A stretch of 64,000 bases of DNA from the NCBI RefSeq assembly GCF_003319115.1, contig NZ_QOHF01000024.1, positions 1-64,000 of the forward strand, written 5' to 3'. The notes beneath the pieces were generated by a model. The model saw nothing but the letters and a program-made list of their open reading frames with translations. It searched no databases and had not been told where the DNA came from. This document shows, piece by piece, positions 10,727 through 19,718 of the stretch (position 1 is its first letter; every line of letters begins with the position of its first letter). Both the position numbers and the translations under genes were made by a program. This DNA is from Geodermatophilus sp. TF02-6. GTDB taxonomy: Bacteria; Actinomycetota; Actinomycetes; Mycobacteriales; Geodermatophilaceae.

Positions 10727-11704
10727 GTGACCGTCGTCGTCGACGAGCTCGACCCGCGGCTGCTCGCGCACCGGCGAGAGCTGACCGGTTACTGCTACCG
10801 CATGCTCGGGTCGGCGTTCGACGCCGACGACGCGGTGCAGGAGACGATGGTGCGGGCCTGGCGCGGGCTGGCCGACTTCGAGGGCCGCTCGGCGCTGCGC
10901 TCGTGGCTGTACCGGATCGCCACCAACGTCTGCCTCGACCAGCTGTCCGGCCGGCAGCGCCGCGCGCTGCCGATGGACCTCTCCGGCTCCCCGTGGCAGC
11001 CGGTCGAGGCGTCGCTGGCCGCCCGCCGGCCGGGCTCGGCGTGGGTCGAGCCGGTGCTCGACCGGCAGGTGGTGGCCGACGACGCCGACCCGGCCGAGCG
11101 GGCGGTGCAGCGGGAGTCGATCCGGCTGGCCTTCGTGGCCGCCCTGCAGCACCTGCCGCCGCGGCAGCGCGCGGTGCTGCTGCTGCGCGACGTGCTGCGC
11201 TGGCGGGCCGCCGAGGTGGCCGAGCTGCTCGACACCACGGTCGCCTCGGTCAACAGCGCCCTGCAGCGCGCGCGGGCGACGCTGGCCGACACCGGTGGGG
11301 AGCCGGGGCCCGCGCCGCTGGACGACGGCGAGCGCGACCTGCTCGACCGCTACGTCGACGCCTTCGAGCGCTACGACATCGAGGCCCTCGTCGCGCTGAT
11401 GCACGAGGACGCCACCCAGCACATGCCGCCGTTCGAGATGTGGCTGCGCGGCCGGGCCGACATCGGCGCCTGGATGCTCGGCCCGGGCAGCGGGTGCCGG
11501 GGTTCCCGGGTGCTGCCCACGCGGGCCAACGGCGTCCCCGCTCTCGCGCAGTACCGGCCGCGTCCCGGCGGTGGTCACGAGCCGTGGGCGCTGCACGTGC
11601 TCGAGGTGCGCGACGGCCGGGTCGCGCACGTCTCCAGCTTCCTCGACCTCGAGGGCGACCTCTTCCGCCGGCTCGGGCTGCCGGAGCACCCACCGGCGGG
11701 TTGA
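10727..11704 (+). CDS. ECF sigma factor with C-terminal SnoaL-like domain (SigG/TIGR02960 type)
   Basis: The 325-residue protein has sigma region 2 at about 16-85 ([20 protein letters not shown], then [17 protein letters not shown]). Region 4 is at about 130-190 ([20 protein letters not shown]), with an HTH in [20 protein letters not shown]. After about residue 200 comes a SnoaL/NTF2-like domain ([20 protein letters not shown], then [16 protein letters not shown]). In this group the fused domain is thought to replace a separate anti-sigma factor, and none is visible nearby. The GTG start follows GGAGGAGG. Confidence 0.9.
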   Translation: MTVVVDELDPRLLAHRRELTGYCYRMLGSAFDADDAVQETMVRAWRGLADFEGRSALRSWLYRIATNVCLDQLSGRQRRALPMDLSGSPWQPVEASLAARRPGSAWVEPVLDRQVVADDADPAERAVQRESIRLAFVAALQHLPPRQRAVLLLRDVLRWRAAEVAELLDTTVASVNSALQRARATLADTGGEPGPAPLDDGERDLLDRYVDAFERYDIEALVALMHEDATQHMPPFEMWLRGRADIGAWMLGPGSGCRGSRVLPTRANGVPALAQYRPRPGGGHEPWALHVLEVRDGRVAHVSSFLDLEGDLFRRLGLPEHPPAG

Positions 11705-11853
11705 CCCGCGCGTGTGGCGCGGCTCGTGGGACCGGACGGCGGCACGCCGACGGCTGCGGCGGCCCGCCGAGAGGTCTGGCTCCCGTTGACGCGGGCGAGG
11801 TGGCCCCGTGGAGGAGGGGCTCACTCCGTCCCACTTGAACCTACAGCGCACCA

Positions 11854-11873
11854 GGGGTCTTGCGGCAAGACCC
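11854..11873 (+). promoter_or_regulatory. Rifamycin-associated element (RAE)-like inverted repeat upstream of helR
   Basis: GGGGTCTTGCGGCAAGACCC contains a perfect 9-bp inverted repeat (GGGTCTTGC / GCAAGACCC) around one G. As I recall, RAE is a 19-bp inverted repeat with CTTGCGGCAAG at its centre, found before rifamycin-inactivation genes and helR in actinomycetes, and required for rifamycin induction. The core here is identical to that, and the next gene is a helR homologue, so site and gene support each other. The flanking 11705-12049 holds no convincing gene. Confidence 0.8.
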
Positions 11874-12049
11874 GGGTCGGGCCGCAGAATCGCCGGCCGA
11901 GGCCAGAAGCCACGGGCTAGTCGCGACCTGCACGTCCAGCGTCGTCCACGCGGGGACCGGCGCCCTTCGTCGGCCGACCTCAAAGTGCCTGCTGCACAGT
12001 GCCTGCTGCGCGCAGTGGTCGCACACGACCTCCGATCGGAGCTGATGAC

Positions 12050-14212
12050 GTGAACCCCCTGACCACCAGCGCGTTCGACCTCCCCGACCGCCTCGCCGCC
12101 AAGGCCGACCCGGCGCTGATCGCCGACGACGAGCAGCACTTCGCGGCCATCGCGGAGAGCCTCGAGCAGTCGATCGCCGACCTGACCGACCGCCTCGAGG
12201 CCGAGCGCAGGGCGCCCGGCGGCACCGGCCAGGAGGCGCTGGACCGCGACCTGGAGATCCACCGGCTGACCGCTCGCCTGCGCACCCTGCGCCGCTTCGG
12301 TCTGGACCTGTGCCTCGGACGCATGGACCCCGCAGACGACTCCGAGCCCGTGTACACCGGTCGACTCGGCCTCACCGACAGCGCGGGTCGTCGGTTGCTG
12401 CTCGACTGGCGCTCGCCCGCGGCCGAGCCGTTCTTCGCAGCCACCCACGCCGACCCGATGGGGCTGACCAGCCGCCGCAGGTACCGGTGGACCCGCGGCC
12501 GGATCAGCGACTACTGGGACGAGGTCTTCACCCCCGACGGGTTCGAGGGGCACGCCGCCGCGCTCGACGACCAGTCCGCCTTCCTCGCCAGCCTGGGCGG
12601 CAACCGGTCGGACCGCATGCGGGACGTGCTCGGCACCCTCCAGGCCGACCAGAACGCCATCATCCGCGCGGGCTCGGACGGCGCGCTCGTCGTCGACGGC
12701 GGCCCGGGTACGGGGAAGACCGTCGTAGCCCTGCACCGCACCGCCTACCTCCTCTACTCCGACCCGCGCCTCGGCCACCATGGAGGCGGCGTGCTGTTCG
12801 TCGGTCCGCACCAGCCCTACCTGGCCTACGTGGCCGACGTCCTGCCCAACCTCGGGGAGGAGGGCGTGCAGATCTGCACCCTGCGCGACCTCGTCCCGGA
12901 GGGTGCCGCGGCGACGACCGAGACCGACCCGGACGTGGCCCGCCTGAAGTCGTCCATCGACGTGGGAACGGCGATCGAGACGGCCGTCCGGTTCTACGAG
13001 GAGCCGCCGACCGAGGGGACGACGGTCGAGACGCCCTGGTCCGACGTCTGGTTGAGCGCCGACGACTGGGCCGAGGCGTTCGAGGCGCCGGATCCCGGCA
13101 CTCCGCACAACGAGGCGCGCGACCAGGTCTGGGAACACCTGCTCGACATCCTGGTGGACGAGCACGACGTCGACGTCCCGGCTGATCTCGTCCGGAAGGC
13201 GCTGCTGCAGGACAGTGAGCTGCTCACGGCCGTCAACCGCGCGTGGCCGCTGCTCGAGGCGCCCGACCTCGTCGGAGACCTGTGGTCGGTCCCCGCCTAC
13301 CTGCGCACGTGCGCTCCCTGGCTCAGCCCCGCTGAGGTCCGGGCGCTGCAGCGCCGGGACCCCCAGGCGTGGACGGTCTCCGACCTGCCGCTGCTGGACG
13401 CGGCGCGGCAGCGGCTCGGCGACCCGGAGACCTCACGGCGCAGGCGACGGCAGCAAGCCATCGTCGCCGCCGAACGCGCGCGCATGGCCGACGTCATCGA
13501 CCGCTTGATCGAGGCCGACGACTCCGAGCTGCTGCTCATGACGAGCCTGCGCCACCAGGACCTGCAGGACGCCCTCGTCGACGACGGTGCGCTGCCCACC
13601 GCCGATCCGGACCTGCTCGCCGGCCCGTTCGCGCACGTCGTCGTGGACGAGGCCCAGGAGCTGACCGACGCGGAGTGGCAGATGCTGCTGAGCCGCTGCC
13701 CGTCCCGCAGCTTCACCGTCGTCGGGGACCGCGCCCAGGCCCGGCACGGGTTTCCCGAGTCCTGGCGGGAACGGCTGGAGCGCATCGGGCTCGACCGGAT
13801 CGACCTGGCCTCCCTGAGCATCAACTACCGGACGCCGGAAGAGGTCATGGCTGAAGCCGAGCCGGTCATCCGGGCCGTGCTCCCGGACGCCAACGTGCCG
13901 ACCTCCATCCGCAGCACCGGCGTCCCCGTCGTCCACGGGTCCGCCTCGGACCTGGACTCGATCCTCGACGCCTGGCTCGCCGCGCACGCCGAGGGGATCG
14001 CCTGCGTCATCGGCGATCCCGTGTTCCGGGCGGGGTTCAGGACGGGGTCCCGCGTCCGGTCGCTGACCCCGGAGCTGGCGAAGGGGCTCGAGTTCGACCT
14101 GGTCGTCCTCATCGACCCCGAGGCGAACGGCTCGGGCATCGAGGCAGCGGTCGACCGCTATGTCGCGATGACCCGTGCGACCCAGCGACTCGTCATCCTC
14201 ACGAGCTCCTGA
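12050..14212 (+). CDS. helR: HelR, RNA polymerase recycling motor ATPase (HelD family)
   Basis: The 720-residue superfamily 1 helicase-like ATPase has an N-terminal coiled-coil arm (about residues 25-90, DEQHFAAIAESLEQSIADL), Walker A GGPGTGKTVV at about 223, Walker B VVVDEAQEL at about 530, and later SF1 motifs (VVGDRAQARHG, SINYRTPEEV, VAMTRATQRL). HelD-type proteins push into the RNA polymerase channels and release stalled enzyme. The shorter actinobacterial HelR version is reported to displace rifamycins and give tolerance. The GTG start at 12050 follows GGAGCTGATGAC. The RAE-like site 180 bp upstream suggests rifamycin-inducible expression. Confidence 0.9.
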   Translation: MNPLTTSAFDLPDRLAAKADPALIADDEQHFAAIAESLEQSIADLTDRLEAERRAPGGTGQEALDRDLEIHRLTARLRTLRRFGLDLCLGRMDPADDSEPVYTGRLGLTDSAGRRLLLDWRSPAAEPFFAATHADPMGLTSRRRYRWTRGRISDYWDEVFTPDGFEGHAAALDDQSAFLASLGGNRSDRMRDVLGTLQADQNAIIRAGSDGALVVDGGPGTGKTVVALHRTAYLLYSDPRLGHHGGGVLFVGPHQPYLAYVADVLPNLGEEGVQICTLRDLVPEGAAATTETDPDVARLKSSIDVGTAIETAVRFYEEPPTEGTTVETPWSDVWLSADDWAEAFEAPDPGTPHNEARDQVWEHLLDILVDEHDVDVPADLVRKALLQDSELLTAVNRAWPLLEAPDLVGDLWSVPAYLRTCAPWLSPAEVRALQRRDPQAWTVSDLPLLDAARQRLGDPETSRRRRRQQAIVAAERARMADVIDRLIEADDSELLLMTSLRHQDLQDALVDDGALPTADPDLLAGPFAHVVVDEAQELTDAEWQMLLSRCPSRSFTVVGDRAQARHGFPESWRERLERIGLDRIDLASLSINYRTPEEVMAEAEPVIRAVLPDANVPTSIRSTGVPVVHGSASDLDSILDAWLAAHAEGIACVIGDPVFRAGFRTGSRVRSLTPELAKGLEFDLVVLIDPEANGSGIEAAVDRYVAMTRATQRLVILTSS

Positions 14213-14324
14213 CGTCGGCCACGACCTCGTCGAGCTGGTACCTCGACTCGGCGAGGCGGACGGCCTCGCCGGACACCTCCGCGCGGGGCGTCGACCGTGC
14301 TCCGTGAGTGGTGTGGGACCGGGC

Positions 14325-15140
14325 TCAGGAGGCGTCCGGTGGACGGCGGTCCTCGGCCGGTGTGGTGAGCAGCGCCAGCCCGGCGTCGAGGCAGCCGCGT
14401 AGCGCCAGCGCGTCGGCGGCCACCGCCGAGACCAGGGCGGCTGGTCCGGCCAGCGGCAGCACCGCCGCGGTGTCGCCGAGGAGCACCGGCTGCGGCGGCC
14501 GGTCGGCCCAGCCGGGGTCGACGACGACGAGCGAGCCCAGCGCCCGCCGTCCCCCGGTCACCGCCGCGCTGTCCCATCCTGTCGCACCGGGGCCGACCGC
14601 CAGGTGCTGGTTGAGCAGCGGCCGTCCCTCGACCCGGACGTGCAGCTGCTGGGTCACCGCGCCCGGCTGCTCTGCGTGCCGGCCCAGCAGCAGCTCCTCG
14701 CGCAGCACCAGGCGGGCACCGGGCCCGAGCTCGACGGACACGTCGGTGCGGTGGTCGCAGCCGCGGGCGGCGATCACCGGCTCGGGCAGCCAGACGAGGG
14801 TGGCGCCGGCGCCGACCCGCACGCTGGTGCTCAGGGCCGACTGCTCACCGTGCGGGCCGGGCAGCAGCAGGCTCGCGGAGACCTCTCGGAGCACCAGGGT
14901 GCTGCCCGCCCCGACGTCCACGGTGAGCGTGAGTTGATCGCCCCCGATCGGCCCTGCGGCGCCCGCGGTGAGGCAGACCCGGGCGGCGCTCGGGTCGTGT
15001 GCGGTCCACGGTTCGGGTCCCTTGGGGTGGGTGAGGCGCAGCATGAGCGGGGCCTGCGAGCGCAGGGTGCTGACCCGGTTGCGGGCCGCGCCGCCGGGCG
15101 GCGCGACGCGCTCCGTGGCGAGTGCGGCGGCGGCGCGCAT
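14325..15140 (-). CDS. ureD: Urease accessory protein UreD
   Basis: The 271-residue UreD/UreH protein acts as scaffold for nickel insertion with UreF and UreG. Recognisable blocks are LMLRLTHPKG, GGDQLTLTVDVGAGSTLVLR, VWLPEPVIAARGCDHRTDVS and RLVLREELLLGRH. Its ATG overlaps the ureG stop codon (TGATG), which signals translational coupling. It is the last gene of the ureABCFGD operon, a gene order common in Actinobacteria. No ureE is present anywhere in the cluster. Confidence 0.92.
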   Translation of the reverse strand: MRAAAALATERVAPPGGAARNRVSTLRSQAPLMLRLTHPKGPEPWTAHDPSAARVCLTAGAAGPIGGDQLTLTVDVGAGSTLVLREVSASLLLPGPHGEQSALSTSVRVGAGATLVWLPEPVIAARGCDHRTDVSVELGPGARLVLREELLLGRHAEQPGAVTQQLHVRVEGRPLLNQHLAVGPGATGWDSAAVTGGRRALGSLVVVDPGWADRPPQPVLLGDTAAVLPLAGPAALVSAVAADALALRGCLDAGLALLTTPAEDRRPPDAS

Positions 15141-15919
15141 CACCCGGTGGCGGTTCCCGCGCCGATGCTGGGGCCGTGCGGCGGTGACACCGCTTCGGTG
15201 GACCGGCCTGTTGCGCCCGTCGGTCGGTCCTCGCCGAGGCGGGCACGCACCCAGGCGGCGACCGGTGCGGCGGTGGGGTCCTCGACGAGGGACAGGAAGA
15301 CCGTCGGCAGCTGGCCGCGCTGGGCGCGGGCGTCGCGGTCCATCACCGACAGGTCGGCGCCGACCTGCCCGGCCAGGTCGGTCTTGTTGATCACCAGCAG
15401 GTCGGCTCGGGTCACCCCGGGGCCGCCCTTGCGCGGCACCTTGTCCCCGCCGGCGACGTCGACGACGTAGACCTGGTGGTGGACCAGGCCGCGGCTGAAT
15501 GTGGCGGTGAGGTTGTCCCCGCCGCTCTCGACCAGCAGCAGCTGCACGCCCGGCAAGCTGTCCTCGAGGTCTTCCAGCGCCTCGAGGTTGGCCGAGATGT
15601 CGTCGCGGATGGCGGTGTGCGGGCAGCAGCCGGTCTCCACCGCGCGCACCCGCTGCTCGGGCAGGACGCCGTTGCGCAGCAGGAAGTCGGCGTCCTCGGT
15701 GGTGTAGATGTCGTTGGTCACCACGGCCAGGTCCACCTCCCCGCCCAGCGTGCGGCACAGCGCGGCGACCAGCGCGGTCTTGCCCGAGCCGACCGGGCCG
15801 CCGATGCCGATGCGCAGCGCCCGGCCGGGTGTGCGCGGCAGCGCGCCGGCGGGATCGCCGTGCGGGTGCGGGTGTTCGTGGTCGGTCTCGGAGTCGTGGG
15901 TGTGTTGGTCAGGACGCAA
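15140..15919 (-). CDS. ureG: Urease accessory GTPase UreG
   Basis: This 259-residue SIMIBI-class GTPase delivers nickel to urease. It has P-loop [14 protein letters not shown] at about residues 35-48, [11 protein letters not shown], the CPH nickel/zinc motif in [25 protein letters not shown], and the guanine-specificity NKTD. The N-terminus is His-rich (about nine His in the first 26 residues, [15 protein letters not shown]), a metal-binding extension that may compensate for the missing UreE. The only usable in-frame start is a TTG at 15919 that overlaps the end of ureF. The C-terminal tail after RARLGED is longer than usual. Confidence 0.93.
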   Translation of the reverse strand: MRPDQHTHDSETDHEHPHPHGDPAGALPRTPGRALRIGIGGPVGSGKTALVAALCRTLGGEVDLAVVTNDIYTTEDADFLLRNGVLPEQRVRAVETGCCPHTAIRDDISANLEALEDLEDSLPGVQLLLVESGGDNLTATFSRGLVHHQVYVVDVAGGDKVPRKGGPGVTRADLLVINKTDLAGQVGADLSVMDRDARAQRGQLPTVFLSLVEDPTAAPVAAWVRARLGEDRPTGATGRSTEAVSPPHGPSIGAGTATG

Positions 15920-16712
15920 AGAGACGCACCTCCCAGGTGGCGTGCTGTTGTGCGGCGAGGTCGAGCAGCGGGGTGCTGCTGGCGGGCAGGTCGGCGGGGT
16001 CGGCGGCGGCGTGCCGGTCGGCGTCGGCGGCGACCTCGTCGAGGAGCGGCCCGAGCCGGGCGAGCGCGGCGTGGGTGGCGAACGGGTCGAGTCCGAGCAG
16101 CCGGACGGCGGCGGTGGCCGGCCCGGCGACGGCGTCGTGGACGGCGGCCAGCGCCGCGGCCCGGGGCGGCAGGCCGGAGACGGCGCACGCGGCGCCGAGG
16201 ACGACGGGGTGGTGCGGGCCGGCGCCCAGCTGGTCCCAGCACGGGTGGGAGCGGATGACGCGCATCCCGCGCAGCAGTTGGCGGCCCAGCTTGCGCGAGG
16301 TGGCGCGCAGCGCGGGCGAGGGGGTGCGGGCGTCGAGCTCCGCGTCGAGGGCCCCCAGGGCGGCGAGGTCACCGCGGGTCAGGCTCGCGCAGGCGGCGGC
16401 GGCGAAGGCGGCCGCCACGGTCCCGCTGGTGGCGGCACGGCCGCGCAGGAAGTCCTCCAGCGACGCCACGTCGTGGACACCGCCGGCGGCCACCGTGGGT
16501 TCGAGGCCGCCGGAGTGGGCGTGCCCGCCGGCCGGCAGGCGGCCGTCGGCGAGCAGCAGCAGCGCCGCTTCGGCCCCCGTGCAGGGACCCGCCGCGAGCT
16601 CGAACGGCCCGGTCCCGGGGCTCCGGCCCCTTGCAGGGGCCCACCGCGAGCTTGCGAGTGGCGGGGGGCAAGGGGTCCTTCTACGAGGGGGGAGGGGGAC
16701 GGGGTCCTTCAT
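15909..16712 (-). CDS. ureF: Urease accessory protein UreF
   Basis: The core runs from [20 protein letters not shown] to the C-terminus ([12 protein letters not shown]) and matches UreF, which joins UreD and UreG in the urease activation complex. The start is uncertain: the first in-frame start codon is ATG 16712, and it forces translation of about 40 residues encoded by an intergenic GC-rich repeat (a copy of the dispersed GAGCTTGCGAG element). No ATG, GTG or TTG is visible in frame between there and the conserved core. The true start could be a rare codon nearer 16600. It is only 19 bp from the ureC stop. Confidence 0.85.
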   Translation of the reverse strand: MKDPVPLPPRRRTPCPPPLASSRWAPARGRSPGTGPFELAAGPCTGAEAALLLLADGRLPAGGHAHSGGLEPTVAAGGVHDVASLEDFLRGRAATSGTVAAAFAAAACASLTRGDLAALGALDAELDARTPSPALRATSRKLGRQLLRGMRVIRSHPCWDQLGAGPHHPVVLGAACAVSGLPPRAAALAAVHDAVAGPATAAVRLLGLDPFATHAALARLGPLLDEVAADADRHAAADPADLPASSTPLLDLAAQQHATWEVRLFAS

Positions 16713-16731
16713 GGGGGGCAAGGGGGCCCTT
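16625..16731. repeat. Dispersed palindromic repeat and C/G-rich runs at the ureC-ureF junction
   Basis: The segment contains CCACCGCGAGCTTGCGAGTGG (core at 16641-16661), able to fold into a hairpin. It also has three degenerate direct copies of GGGG(T/C)CCTTCxxG with preceding GGGGCAAG (near 16664-16680, 16700-16712 and 16714-16734). It sits inside the urease operon and overlaps the apparent 5' end of ureF, suggesting that an element inserted or expanded there. Confidence 0.6.
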
Positions 16732-18441
16732 CTAGAACAGGAAGTACCTCTGGGCCATGGGCAGCTCGGTGGCCGGCTCGTGCTCGATGAGCTCGCCGTC
16801 GACGCGGACGCTGTAGGTGTCCGGGTCGACCTCGATGCGGGGCATGGCGGTGTTCTCGGGCAGGTCGTCCTTGGTGCGGCCGCGCACGTTCTCGATGGCG
16901 ACCAGCGGCCGGCGGGTGGCCAGCCGGTCGGCCAGCCCGTCGTCGACGGCGGCCGGGGAGACGAACGCCACGCTGGTGTCGGCGGCGGCCGGGCTCTTCG
17001 CGTTGAACCCCAGCCGGGGCAGCACCGGGTGCGGGGTCGGTACCGAGGCGTTGGGGTCACCCAGTTCGGCGAGCGCGACCATGCCCGCCTTGAACACCAT
17101 CTGCGGTCGGATGCCGAACAGCGCCGGCTGCCAGAGCACCAGGTCGGCCATCTTGCCCGGCTCGACCGAGCCGATCTCCCGCTCCAGCCCGTGGGCGACG
17201 GCCGGGCAGATCGTGTACTTCGCGACGTAGCGGCGGGCGCGGTGGTTGTCGGCGCGGCCGTCGCCGGGCAGCGAGCCGCGCAGCTGCTTCATCCGGTGCG
17301 CGGTCTGCCAGGTGCGGATCACGACCTCGCCGATGCGGCCCATGGCCAGCGCGTCGGAGGACATGATCGACAGCGCCCCGAGGTCTTGGAGCACGTCCTC
17401 GGCGGCGATCGTGCCGGCGCGCACCCGGCTCTCGGCGAAGGCCAGGTCGTTGGGCACCTGCGGGTTGAGGTGGTGGGCGACCATCACCATGTCCAGGTGT
17501 TCGGCGATGGTGTTGTGCGTGAACGGCCGGGTCGGGTTGGTCGAGGCCGGCAGCACGTAGGGCTCGCTGGCGATGCGGATGATGTCCGGGGCGTGCCCGC
17601 CGCCGGCTCCCTCGGTGTGGTAGCTGTGGAACGTCCGGCCCTTGGCCGCGGCCAGCAGGGTCTCCACGAACCCGGACTCGTTGAGGGTGTCGCTGTGGAT
17701 GGCGACCTGCACGCCGGACTCGTCGGCGACGCTGAGGGAGGCGTCGACGGCGGCCGGGGTGGCGCCCCAGTCCTCGTGCACCTTGAACCCGGCGGCTCCG
17801 CCGCGCAGCTGCTCCCACAGCGCCTCGTGCGAGACGGTGTTGCCGCGGGCCAGGAACAGCACGTTCACCGGCCACGGGTCGAAGGCGTCCAGCATCCGCT
17901 GCAGCCACCACGCCCCCGGGGTCGCCAGCGTGGCCTTGGAGCCCTCCGTGGGGCCGGTCCCGCCGCCCACCACGGTGGTGGTCCCGGCGGTGAGCGCCTC
18001 CTCGAGCATGTCCGGGACCACGAAGTGCACGTGGGTGTCGACCGCGCCGGCGGTGAGGATCAGGCCGTTGCCGGTGGTGATCTCCGTCGACGGGCCGATC
18101 ACCAGGTCGGGGTGGACCCCGTCCATGGTCTCGGGGTTGCCGGCCTTGCCCAGCGCGGTGATCCGGCCGTCCCGGATGCCCACGTCGGCCTTGACCACGC
18201 CCCAGTGGTCCAGCACCACCGCGCCGGTGATCACCAGGTCCGGGGTGCCCTCTGCGCGGGTGGCGCGGGACTGGCCCATCGACTCGCGCACCGACTTGCC
18301 GCCGCCGAACACCGCCTCGTCCCCGCCGGCGCAGCGGTCCTCGGTGATCTCGATGAACAGGTTGGTGTCGGCCAGCCGGATGCGGTCGCCGGTGGTCGGC
18401 CCGAAGGAGGCGTCGTACTCCTGCCGGCTGATCTCAGCCAT
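16732..18441 (-). CDS. ureC: Urease subunit alpha
   Basis: The 569-residue catalytic subunit hydrolyses urea to ammonia and carbamate at a di-nickel centre. The Ni ligands are visible in [16 protein letters not shown] and [12 protein letters not shown]. The carbamylated Lys is in [13 protein letters not shown], and the mobile-flap His is in [10 protein letters not shown]. Length is normal. It overlaps ureB by 8 bp, implying coupled translation. All active-site residues I can check are intact, so the enzyme should be functional if the accessory genes work. Confidence 0.97.
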   Translation of the reverse strand: MAEISRQEYDASFGPTTGDRIRLADTNLFIEITEDRCAGGDEAVFGGGKSVRESMGQSRATRAEGTPDLVITGAVVLDHWGVVKADVGIRDGRITALGKAGNPETMDGVHPDLVIGPSTEITTGNGLILTAGAVDTHVHFVVPDMLEEALTAGTTTVVGGGTGPTEGSKATLATPGAWWLQRMLDAFDPWPVNVLFLARGNTVSHEALWEQLRGGAAGFKVHEDWGATPAAVDASLSVADESGVQVAIHSDTLNESGFVETLLAAAKGRTFHSYHTEGAGGGHAPDIIRIASEPYVLPASTNPTRPFTHNTIAEHLDMVMVAHHLNPQVPNDLAFAESRVRAGTIAAEDVLQDLGALSIMSSDALAMGRIGEVVIRTWQTAHRMKQLRGSLPGDGRADNHRARRYVAKYTICPAVAHGLEREIGSVEPGKMADLVLWQPALFGIRPQMVFKAGMVALAELGDPNASVPTPHPVLPRLGFNAKSPAAADTSVAFVSPAAVDDGLADRLATRRPLVAIENVRGRTKDDLPENTAMPRIEVDPDTYSVRVDGELIEHEPATELPMAQRYFLF

Positions 18442-18928
18442 CGAGCTCGCCCGCGCACTCGCCGCGCAGCCCGGCCACGATCCGCTGGCCGCCGAGAGGG
18501 ATCAGCTCCACCTGTTCGGCGGCGCCCGGCTCGAAGCGCATGGACCCTCCTGCCAGGACGTTGAGCCGCCGACCCCAGGCCGCCTGGCGGTCGAACTCCA
18601 GCGCCGGGTTGACCTCGGCGAAGTGGTAGTGCGAGCCGACCTGGACCGGCCGGTCGGCGGTGTTCTCCACCCGCAGGGTGAGCACGTCCCGGCCCGCGTT
18701 GATCACCACCGGGTCGTCGCCGTAGAGCACCTCGCCGGGGATCAGCGGCTCGTCGACCTCCGGGTGGTCTCCGGTGTAGTGGCGGCGCTCGGCCTGCCGC
18801 TCGTTGGTGCCCGGGCGGCGCGGCAGGCTGGGGTTGTTGGACCCGCTGTGCGGGTGACGGTCCAGGTCCTGGCGGCGGGCCGGCCCGCGGCCGCCGGGGT
18901 CGTCACTGGGGTGCTCGCGGCGGCTCAT
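18434..18928 (-). CDS. ureB: Urease subunit beta
   Basis: The 164-residue protein has the conserved core from about residue 58 ([20 protein letters not shown], then [20 protein letters not shown], then [15 protein letters not shown]). The first 55 residues are a hydrophilic, charged extension ([20 protein letters not shown]) not found in short UreB proteins but common in actinobacteria. It assembles with UreA and UreC. The ATG at 18928 is preceded by the repeat-rich ureA-ureB gap. Confidence 0.94.
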   Translation of the reverse strand: MSRREHPSDDPGGRGPARRQDLDRHPHSGSNNPSLPRRPGTNERQAERRHYTGDHPEVDEPLIPGEVLYGDDPVVINAGRDVLTLRVENTADRPVQVGSHYHFAEVNPALEFDRQAAWGRRLNVLAGGSMRFEPGAAEQVELIPLGGQRIVAGLRGECAGELDG

Positions 18929-18965
18929 GCGGGGTCCCCGCGAAAGCGTGAGCGCGGCGAGCGGT

Positions 18966-19047
18966 TGCCGGGGTCCCCGCGGCGTTGTGGAGCGAAGCGG
19001 AGCAACTGCCGGGGTCCCCGCGGCGTTGTGGAGCGAAGCGGAGCAAC
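18966..19047. repeat. Perfect 41-bp tandem duplication in the ureA-ureB gap
   Basis: A 41-bp unit (starting TGCCGGGGTCCCCGCGGCGT and ending AGCGAAGCGGAGCAAC) occurs twice with no mismatch, at 18966-19006 and 19007-19047. A degenerate half copy lies on the ureB side, and a GTTGTGGGGTGGC pair is on the ureA side (19048-19073). Each unit contains the palindrome CCGGGGTCCCCG, so the mRNA between ureA and ureB should carry two hairpins that could tune expression or stability. Confidence 0.8.
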
Positions 19048-19085
19048 GTTGTGGGGTGGCGTTGTGGGGTGGCTTCGTGGGGTGC

Positions 19086-19388
19086 TCATGAGATCGGCGC
19101 CGTGACGGTGATGAGCTTGGTGCCGTCCGGGAACGTGGCCTCCACCTGCAGCTGGCCGAGCATCTCGGGCACGCCGTCCATCACCTCGTTCCGGCGCAGG
19201 ACCTCGCGTCCGGCGTCCATCAGATCGGCGACCGTCCGGCCGTCGCGGGCGCCCTCCAGCAGGAACGAGGTGATGAGCGCGGTGGCCTCGGGGAGGTTGA
19301 GCTTCAGGCCCCGGTCCTTGCGTTCGGCGGCGAGCTTGGCCGCCGTGTAGATCATCAACCGTTCCCGCTCGTGCAATGTCAGCAGCAC
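19086..19388 (-). CDS. ureA: Urease subunit gamma
   Basis: This 100-residue UreA is the standard size. It has [38 protein letters not shown] and the C-terminal [14 protein letters not shown]. The GTG start at 19388 follows a GGGAGGT ribosome-binding site. It is the first gene of the urease operon, so the operon promoter should lie between 19389 and about 19540, but I could not pick confident -35/-10 boxes. Confidence 0.95.
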   Translation of the reverse strand: MLLTLHERERLMIYTAAKLAAERKDRGLKLNLPEATALITSFLLEGARDGRTVADLMDAGREVLRRNEVMDGVPEMLGQLQVEATFPDGTKLITVTAPIS

Positions 19389-19541
19389 CGCTACCTCCCG
19401 AGGCCGATGACTCGACGGTGACCCCGCGTCGCGCCCGTCGTGACGCCGGTCACCATGCCAGCCTGCCGTCGGACACGCCAGCCAGGACGCGCTTTCGCCG
19501 GGGTGCGTAGACGGGCAGGGCGAGCGGGTAGGAGCGGTGCC

Positions 19542-19685
19542 ATGAGCTTCGGCGGGTGTGCAGGAGGAGTACTGCTCGTGTCGGCGGCGTTCCGTGCCGG
19601 GTGCTGCCAGTCCGCCGACTGCGCGGTCCTGGTGCTCCCAGACGCGCGTCCGGCGGCGCTCACCGCCGACGCGACCGGGGACTGA
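19542..19685 (+). CDS. Possible small Cys-rich protein
   Basis: This is a 47-codon frame starting at an ATG with a well-spaced GGAG. It encodes a hydrophobic N-terminus ([17 protein letters not shown]) and several cysteines (AGCCQSADC), and ends 33 bp before the next gene. No family is recognised. It is the only candidate gene in the 330-bp gap between ureA and the membrane protein and may equally be non-coding. Confidence 0.3.
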   Translation: MSFGGCAGGVLLVSAAFRAGCCQSADCAVLVLPDARPAALTADATGD

Positions 19686-19718
19686 CCGCCACCGGGCCGG
19701 CTCCATCGGCGAGGCACC

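Noticed and set aside
11808-12053. 81-codon frame whose stop overlaps the helR GTG, as a possible leader peptide
   Set aside because: It covers the RAE site and is Arg-rich with no ribosome-binding site; overlap with GTG is likely chance.
8912-13165. 1417-codon minus-strand frame
   Set aside because: Antisense to the lipoprotein, sigma factor and helR genes, all of which have clear motifs on the plus strand.
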